64,000 nucleotides of DNA from Chromatiales bacterium (GTDB lineage: Bacteria; Pseudomonadota; Gammaproteobacteria; Chromatiales; Chromatiaceae), in the NCBI GenBank assembly GCA_028284585.1, contig JANQRK010000110.1:1-64000 (forward strand). Direction: 5' to 3'. Both the position numbers and the translations under genes were made by a program. Position 1 is the first letter of the stretch; each line of letters begins with the position of its first letter. The notes beneath the pieces were generated by a model. It searched no databases and had not been told where the DNA came from. It worked only from the letters and a program-made list of their open reading frames with translations. Below are positions 52,810 through 64,000 of the stretch, one piece after another.

Positions 52810-54195
52810 CTATTCCTCGCTTTCTTTATCGCCCAGCTTGTAACGATTGAGCTTTGCGTAGAGTCCCTGCCGGCTTACTCCCAGGAGTTCCGCCGCTGAG
52901 GCGCGATTGCCGCTGGTCAACTCCAAGGCCGCCTCGATGCAGAGTTTTTCGATCAAATCGGTGGATTGGCGCACTAAGTCCTTGAGCGGCACCCGACCCA
53001 CCTGCTGGGTAATCTGCTCTACGGTCTTTGGCAGACGCACCGACATCGAATTATCGGCCGCGAGACGGCGGCCTATGTCGCGGATGAAGAATGCCAGTGT
53101 GACTTGGTCGGGCTGCCCGTGCAGAGTCGCAGATATCTCGACCTCGGTCGCCGTTCCGAACTCACCACGCAGTGTGGTCGCGAACAGCTTGACAACATCA
53201 CGTTGCCGCAGATTGGTTAGCAAAACATTCAAATCGACCCCGGTGCGGCCTAGCCAGCGTGACACCGAGCGCCCCACCGCCTGCTCTTCGGAGGCCAACT
53301 CGGCGAGCTCAAGGAACATTTGATTGGCCGCCAAGACGTATCCGTCCTCGTCGGTCAGGACCACGGCATCGGGAGCCAGGCGCAATAGCTCCCCCAACTG
53401 CGGCTCGGCCTCCTCCGACCCGGACGCTGTCGTTGTATGGGTGTCGGTCAGGCGCAAAAGTAAGCGAGATTCATTGTCCTGGCGCAGGAGCGTGGCTGCC
53501 ACGGTAAAGGATTTGGTCGCATCCACGGAGCGAACCCGCGTGACACTGGCGCGCCCGACCGCAGCTGCCTCGGTCAGCAGGCCACCCAAGGCCTCATCAC
53601 CGGCGGCATCGAACCCGATGGGGAAGTCCTTGCCGACAATCGACTTGCTGTCGACTCCGAGCAACCGATCGGCGACCGGATTGGCTTCAAGTACCTTGCG
53701 GGTCGCCTCATCGATGATCAGCAAGGGATCGCTGGCCATTTGGAACAGCAAACGATAGCGGGTCTCTACTTGGCGTAACCGCCAATAGTCCTGCTCCAAG
53801 GCCAGTTGCGCATTGAGCAGCTGTTGCTGCAGTGCAGCAACCGCACGCAGGTCACGGCCGGCGGCCACAACACAGTCATCATCTGGGGTCGCGACAGCGC
53901 AGTAACGGATCGGCATATCCGAGCCATCGCCCAGGCGGTGCTGGATGTCCTGGACGATCCGCGTACCACTTGGTGAGCCACGGGCCCGCAGCAAGGCGTC
54001 GAGTTTTTCGCGGCTGTCTTCGGTTACCGTGTCCGACCACGCACGATTGCGCCACGCCTCGCCCAGATCGTCCCGCAAATCTTCACTACCGAATGATAAG
54101 TCGACGATCAAGCCCTGTTCGTCGACTACCAAAACGATGTCGGCCGCTGCTTCGATCAACGCGGCCATTGCCGAACGGTCCAGATCGTCAAACAC
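52810..54195 (-). CDS. ppsR: Photosynthesis repressor PpsR/CrtJ
   Basis: 461 residues, the full family length. Domains in order: N-terminal PAS-like (about 8-120), a Gln-rich linker helix (ALQQQLLNAQLALEQDYW), PAS1 (about 148-255), PAS2 (about 270-380) and a Fis-type helix-turn-helix (NRASAAELLGVSRQGLYAKLNRYKLG). Cys419 in KLCIEAAL matches the redox-sensitive Cys of the HTH in CrtJ/PpsR; the other redox Cys, between PAS1 and PAS2, has no counterpart. PpsR represses bch and light-harvesting genes aerobically by binding TGT-N12-ACA. Divergent from bchF with such sites between them, so self-control is possible. Confidence 0.94.
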   Translation of the reverse strand: MFDDLDRSAMAALIEAAADIVLVVDEQGLIVDLSFGSEDLRDDLGEAWRNRAWSDTVTEDSREKLDALLRARGSPSGTRIVQDIQHRLGDGSDMPIRYCAVATPDDDCVVAAGRDLRAVAALQQQLLNAQLALEQDYWRLRQVETRYRLLFQMASDPLLIIDEATRKVLEANPVADRLLGVDSKSIVGKDFPIGFDAAGDEALGGLLTEAAAVGRASVTRVRSVDATKSFTVAATLLRQDNESRLLLRLTDTHTTTASGSEEAEPQLGELLRLAPDAVVLTDEDGYVLAANQMFLELAELASEEQAVGRSVSRWLGRTGVDLNVLLTNLRQRDVVKLFATTLRGEFGTATEVEISATLHGQPDQVTLAFFIRDIGRRLAADNSMSVRLPKTVEQITQQVGRVPLKDLVRQSTDLIEKLCIEAALELTSGNRASAAELLGVSRQGLYAKLNRYKLGDKESEE

Positions 54196-54335
54196 GTTTT
54201 CGGATTCGTAAGTTTACGTTTTCACACGGATTCTCTTGCCGCGAACCAATGGCCGACAGCACGCCTCCATCCTGCAAAAACACCGAAAAACAGGTGCCTT
54301 CTCAGATATAGAGTCTATGTGCCGTGGTCAGTTTT

Positions 54336-54353
54336 TGTCAATGTAACTATACT
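54336..54353. promoter_or_regulatory. Weak second PpsR-type site between ppsR and bchF
   Basis: TGTCAATGTAACTATACT keeps one perfect half (TGTCAA), while the other half is degenerate. It is 26 bp (start to start) from the strong site at 54362, a spacing that would suit cooperative binding. Confidence 0.4.
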
Positions 54354-54361
54354 TTTCAATG

Positions 54362-54402
54362 TGTCATGTTAACTTGACATGTGCCTGTAGCACGACTAAA
54401 TT
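54362..54402 (+). promoter_or_regulatory. bchF operon promoter with PpsR/CrtJ palindrome over the -35 box
   Basis: TGTCATGTTAACTTGACA (54362-54379) matches TGTCAA-N6-TTGACA at 11 of 12 positions. Its right half TTGACA (54374-54379) is a consensus -35 box, followed by a 17-base spacer and TAAATT (54397-54402) as -10, 30 bp before the bchF ATG. The same arrangement as at bchG, on the opposite strand. Confidence 0.8.
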
Positions 54403-54432
54403 CGAACCACAGTCGATGGCCGAGCACACGTG

Positions 54433-56225
<1,793 letters not shown>

Positions 56226-56229
56226 GCGG

Positions 56230-57784
56230 ATGGAGCTCACGTTTTGGACATATGAGGGACCACCGCACGTAGGTGCGATCCGGGTAGTGACGTCGATGAC
56301 AGGGGTGCACATGGTCTTGCATGCACCACAAGGCGATACCTACGCGGACCTGTTGTTCACGATGATCGAGCGCAATGGCGCCCGACCACCGGTGACCTAT
56401 ACGACTTTCCAAGCGCGTGACCTCGGCGGCGATACCGCCGGACTGGTGATTCAGACCTTGCGCGACGCCACCGAGCGCTTCAAGCCAAAAATATTGGTCG
56501 TCGGCGACTCTTGCACCGCGGAGCTGTTACAAGATCAGCCCGGCTCACTTGCCGAAGGTACGGATCTGTCGGTACCGGTCATTCCGCTTGAGCTGACCGC
56601 CTACTCCAGGAAGGAAAATTGGGGAGCCAGCGAAACACTTTATCACTTGGTACGCGGCCTGCTCTCCTCCCAGGCTCCTGCCCCAGGTTGGACTCGGCCC
56701 GAACCGCCCAAGGATCGTCGGCCGCGGGTCAATCTGCTCGGACCGAGCACATTGGGTTTCCGCTGTCGCGATGATGTAGAAGAAATCACCCGCCTACTCG
56801 ACAGTGTCGGTGTCGACGTGCTTGTGACCGCCCCGGCCGGTGCATCGCCAGAGGACCTGCTGCGCATTCCGCATGCCGACGCCAATGTATGTCTCTATCC
56901 TGAGGTAGGCGGCGCGACCTGCACCTGGCTGCAACGCACCTTCAAGCAGCCAACGATAAAAACAGTGCCCATCGGGGTCGGCGCCACACTGGATTTCCTG
57001 CGCGAGATCGCGGCGGTAACCGGGGTCGATGTGGAGCATGCCATCGACGAGGCACAGTCGCGTCTGCCTTGGTATTCGAAGTCGGTCGACTCGACCTACC
57101 TGACCGCCAAGCGGGTGTTCGTGTTCGGTGATGCGACGCATGCCATCGCCGCGGCCCGGGTTGCACGCGACGAACTGGGCTTCGATGTGGTCGGACTCGG
57201 TACTTACTCGCGCGAACTGGCCCGAGACGTACGCGCGGCGGCCGAAACCCACGGCGTCGAACCCCTGATCAGCGACAACTATCTGGAGATCGAGTCAAAG
57301 ATTGCCGAGCTGCAGCCGGAGTTGGTGCTCGGCACACAGATGGAGCGACACATCGCCAAGCGCCTGGGTATCGCCTGTGCCGTGATCTCGACGCCGTCGC
57401 ATGTGCAGGACTATCCGGCCCGTTATTCCCCACAGATGGGCTTCGAGGGGGCCAACGTCCTGTTCGACACCTGGGTCCATCCGTTGATGATGGGTCTGGA
57501 AGAGCACCTGCTAACCATGTTTCGCGAAGATTTTGAGTTCAACGATGGTGCAAAGCCCTCCCATCTGGGCGCACACGCTGGAAAGAAGCAGTCCACGGAG
57601 ACCGCGGCCGCCGCCGACATGGGTGGTCAGCCGACTCCAACCTCACCGGACGGCCTCGCCTGGGAAGTAGAGGCGGAGCACGAGCTAAAAAAAATTCCGT
57701 TCTTTGTCCGCGGGAAAGCGCGCCGCAACACAGAAAAATATGCGCTCGAACGCGGCATGCAACAGATCAGTGTTGAGACCCTCT

Positions 57785-57813
<29 letters not shown>
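56230..57813 (+). CDS. bchB: Dark protochlorophyllide reductase subunit BchB
   Basis: 527 residues. N-terminus [28 protein letters not shown] contains the unusual Asp ligand of the NB cluster; [13 protein letters not shown] is conserved; the C-terminal segment [17 protein letters not shown] is typical of the family. An Ala/Gln/Thr-rich stretch (about 452-477) separates the last domain. Its end overlaps the bchH start by 29 nt in another frame. Confidence 0.96.
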
Positions 57814-62414
<4,601 letters not shown>

Positions 62415-62415
<1 letters not shown>

Positions 62416-63116
62416 TGGCAACACTCACGTACAGACAAAGACGCTCCGAGGTAGAACACTATTTCGACCGCACCGCTGCCGAGGCATGGTCCAAGTTGAC
62501 CTCCAATGCCCCGGTCGGTCGCATTCGTCAGACGGTCCGTGCGGGCCGCGAGGAGATGCGTAACACGCTGCTGAGCTGGCTACCGGAAGACCTCAGCGGC
62601 CGCCGTATCCTCGACGCCGGCTGCGGCACTGGGGTGCTGGCCGTGGAGGCAGCACAACGCGGTGCCGAGGTACTCGCCGTAGACCTTTCCCCCACCTTGA
62701 TCGAACTGGCACGCGAGCGCATGCCCGATGAGCTGCGCGATGGGCGCTTGGATTTTCGCGTGGGCGATATGTGGGATCCCGAGTTCGGGCACTTTGATCA
62801 TGTGGTCGCGATGGATTCGCTGATCCACTACAACGCATCCGATGCGGTGCGCATGATCGCCGGACTGGCCAGTGCCGCGAGCACCTCCGTGGTGTTCACT
62901 TTCGCGCCTCGCACCCGCCTGCTCGCGATGATGCATGCCGCAGGGCGCTTTTTCCCGCGCAGCGACCGCTCCCCTTCGATCCAACCCGTGTGCGAGCATC
63001 ACTTAGAGCAATTGATGGGCAACGAGAGCGGCCTAACCATGTGGAAGCGCGGGCGCAGCTCGCGGATCAGCAGCGGCTTTTACACATCACAGGCCTATGA
63101 AGTCACGCGATTGTGA
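62415..63116 (+). CDS. bchM: Mg-protoporphyrin IX O-methyltransferase BchM
   Basis: 233 residues. SAM-binding motif I is ILDAGCGTGVLAVEAA; other family marks are YFDRTAAEAWSKLTS near the start and FTFAPRTRLLAMMHAAGRFFPRSDRSP. It methylates the ring C propionate of Mg-protoporphyrin IX, the substrate for AcsF. Overlaps the next gene by 4 nt (GTGA). Confidence 0.96.
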
Positions 63117-64000
63117 GACGCGCAGCGGTCAGCTTGTCGAAGGCATGGGTCGCGCTAGGACCGCGCTTCCTGCCGTTCGCCGATGCGGCGACAGATACGC
63201 TACCGCTGTCACGCCTGCTCAGACTGTCCCTGTTCCAGGTGTCGGTCGGCATGGCAATCGTGCTACTCAATGGCACCCTGAATCGCGTCATGGTGTTGGA
63301 ACTCCAGGTGCCAGCTTGGCTAGTCGCCTTGATGGTGTCTTTGCCGCTCCTATTCGCGCCGGCACGTGCGCTGATCGGTTTTCAGTCCGACAATCACCGA
63401 TCACACCTCGGCTGGCGGCGCGTCCCCTACATCTGGTTCGGGACCATGGCGCAGTTCGGTGGGCTGGCGATCATGCCCTTTGCCTTGCTCATCTTGTCTG
63501 GCGACACACACTGGCCAGCCTGGGTGGCACATTTGGGGGCTGGCCTAGCCTTCTTGTTGGTCGGGGCCGGCCTGCACACCACGCAAACGGCCGGCCTGGC
63601 GCTCGCTACCGATCTGGCCCCGAAGGAAACCCGGCCGCGTGTGGTCGCGCTGTTATACGTGATGCTGCTGGTCGGCATGGTGGTCAGCTCAGTCGCCTTT
63701 GCTCTGCTGCTCGAGGACTTCAGCCAGCTGAGGTTGATCCAAGTTATTCAGGGCGCGGCAGCCTTGACCATCGTGCTAAATCTCACCGCCCTCTGGCAAC
63801 AAGAGGCCCGCAACCCGAAGCGTACTGCACCGGATCGCGCACGGCCTTCGTTTCGCGAATCCTGGCAGGCCTATCTGCGTTGTGGCAATGCCGGCCGCCT
63901 GCTACTCGCGATCGGCCTGGGTACGGCGGGCTTCAGCATGCAGGACATCCTGCTCGAGCCTTATGGTGGGCAGATCCTCGGACTGTCGGTCAGCGCCACG
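63113..64000 (+). CDS. lhaA: LhaA, light-harvesting 1 assembly protein (partial, runs off window)
   Basis: 296 codons from a GTG that overlaps the bchM stop codon; the gene continues past the window. PucC/BCD-family transporter: FADAATDTLPLSRLLRLSLF, the TLNRVMVLELQVPAWLV marker, GFQSDNHRSHLGWRRVPYIW and MQDILLEPYGG. In Rhodobacter LhaA follows bchM and is required for assembly of the LH1 antenna, with puhA next. Paralogous to the PucC-family gene at 50372-51727. Confidence 0.93.
   Translation, partial: MRRAAVSLSKAWVALGPRFLPFADAATDTLPLSRLLRLSLFQVSVGMAIVLLNGTLNRVMVLELQVPAWLVALMVSLPLLFAPARALIGFQSDNHRSHLGWRRVPYIWFGTMAQFGGLAIMPFALLILSGDTHWPAWVAHLGAGLAFLLVGAGLHTTQTAGLALATDLAPKETRPRVVALLYVMLLVGMVVSSVAFALLLEDFSQLRLIQVIQGAAALTIVLNLTALWQQEARNPKRTAPDRARPSFRESWQAYLRCGNAGRLLLAIGLGTAGFSMQDILLEPYGGQILGLSVSAT

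Overview
The window comes from a photosynthetic purple bacterium, most likely a purple sulfur gammaproteobacterium (Chromatiales-like). The basis is a bacteriochlorophyll cluster (acsF, bchP, bchG, ppsR, bchFNBHLM, lhaA) on the same DNA as gammaproteobacterial housekeeping genes (MSHA pilus operon, hrpA, a pntAA/pntAB/pntB transhydrogenase). The organism call is an inference from gene content. I saw no rRNA, tRNA or CRISPR array.

Layout. 0.2-1.9 kb: a low-GC MORN-repeat gene overlapping the end of a broken RHS gene. 1.9-11.4 kb (minus strand): MSHA pilus assembly operon mshI-I2-J-K-L-M-N-E-G, which stops at mshG and continues into the RHS relic; no pilin gene is present. 11.8-16 kb: a small exported protein, a TlpA-like thioredoxin, a lytic transglycosylase, a DUF938 methyltransferase and a YchJ-like protein, with two 255-bp direct repeats between them. 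At 15.7-16.0 kb a 40-residue membrane protein and a 50-residue ribbon-helix-helix regulator, both very short, are divergent around a palindrome. 16-28 kb: hrpA, a GGDEF/EAL protein, the transhydrogenase genes, moaB and a ClC transporter. 28-31 kb: fragments of a TAXI-type TRAP transporter lie on either side of a lower-GC segment with a dicarboxylate/amino-acid symporter and an IS630 relic. 31-37 kb: an exported protein, an arsenosugar trio (arsS plus two glycosyltransferase-like genes), a small membrane protein, a clear pseudogene and a Wzz/GumC-like protein whose C-terminal tail looks like a degenerate tyrosine-recombinase fold. 37-46 kb: DUF2130 protein, surface-antigen-like protein, DUF427 protein, an Lhr-Nei DNA repair pair and a cysteine-cluster protein.

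46-64 kb is the photosynthesis cluster. A stand-alone BLUF photoreceptor is divergent from acsF. On the minus strand run bchG, a PucC-family transporter gene, bchP, a small membrane protein and a short PpsR-like paralog; then full-length ppsR, and divergent from it the bchF-N-B-H-L-M-lhaA operon, which runs off the window. The products cover Mg insertion (BchH), methylation (BchM), oxidative ring closure (AcsF), dark protochlorophyllide reduction (BchLNB), 3-vinyl hydration (BchF), attachment of the prenyl tail (BchG) and its reduction (BchP), and LH1 assembly (LhaA). TGT-N12-ACA palindromes of the PpsR/CrtJ type lie upstream of acsF, bchG and bchF; at bchG and bchF they include the -35 hexamer of a good sigma70-type promoter, as expected for direct repression.

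The observations I rate highest are the Wzz/recombinase-fold fusion, the in-place replacement of a TRAP transporter by a symporter, the short PpsR paralog next to a BLUF protein, and the ribbon-helix-helix/mini-membrane-protein pair.
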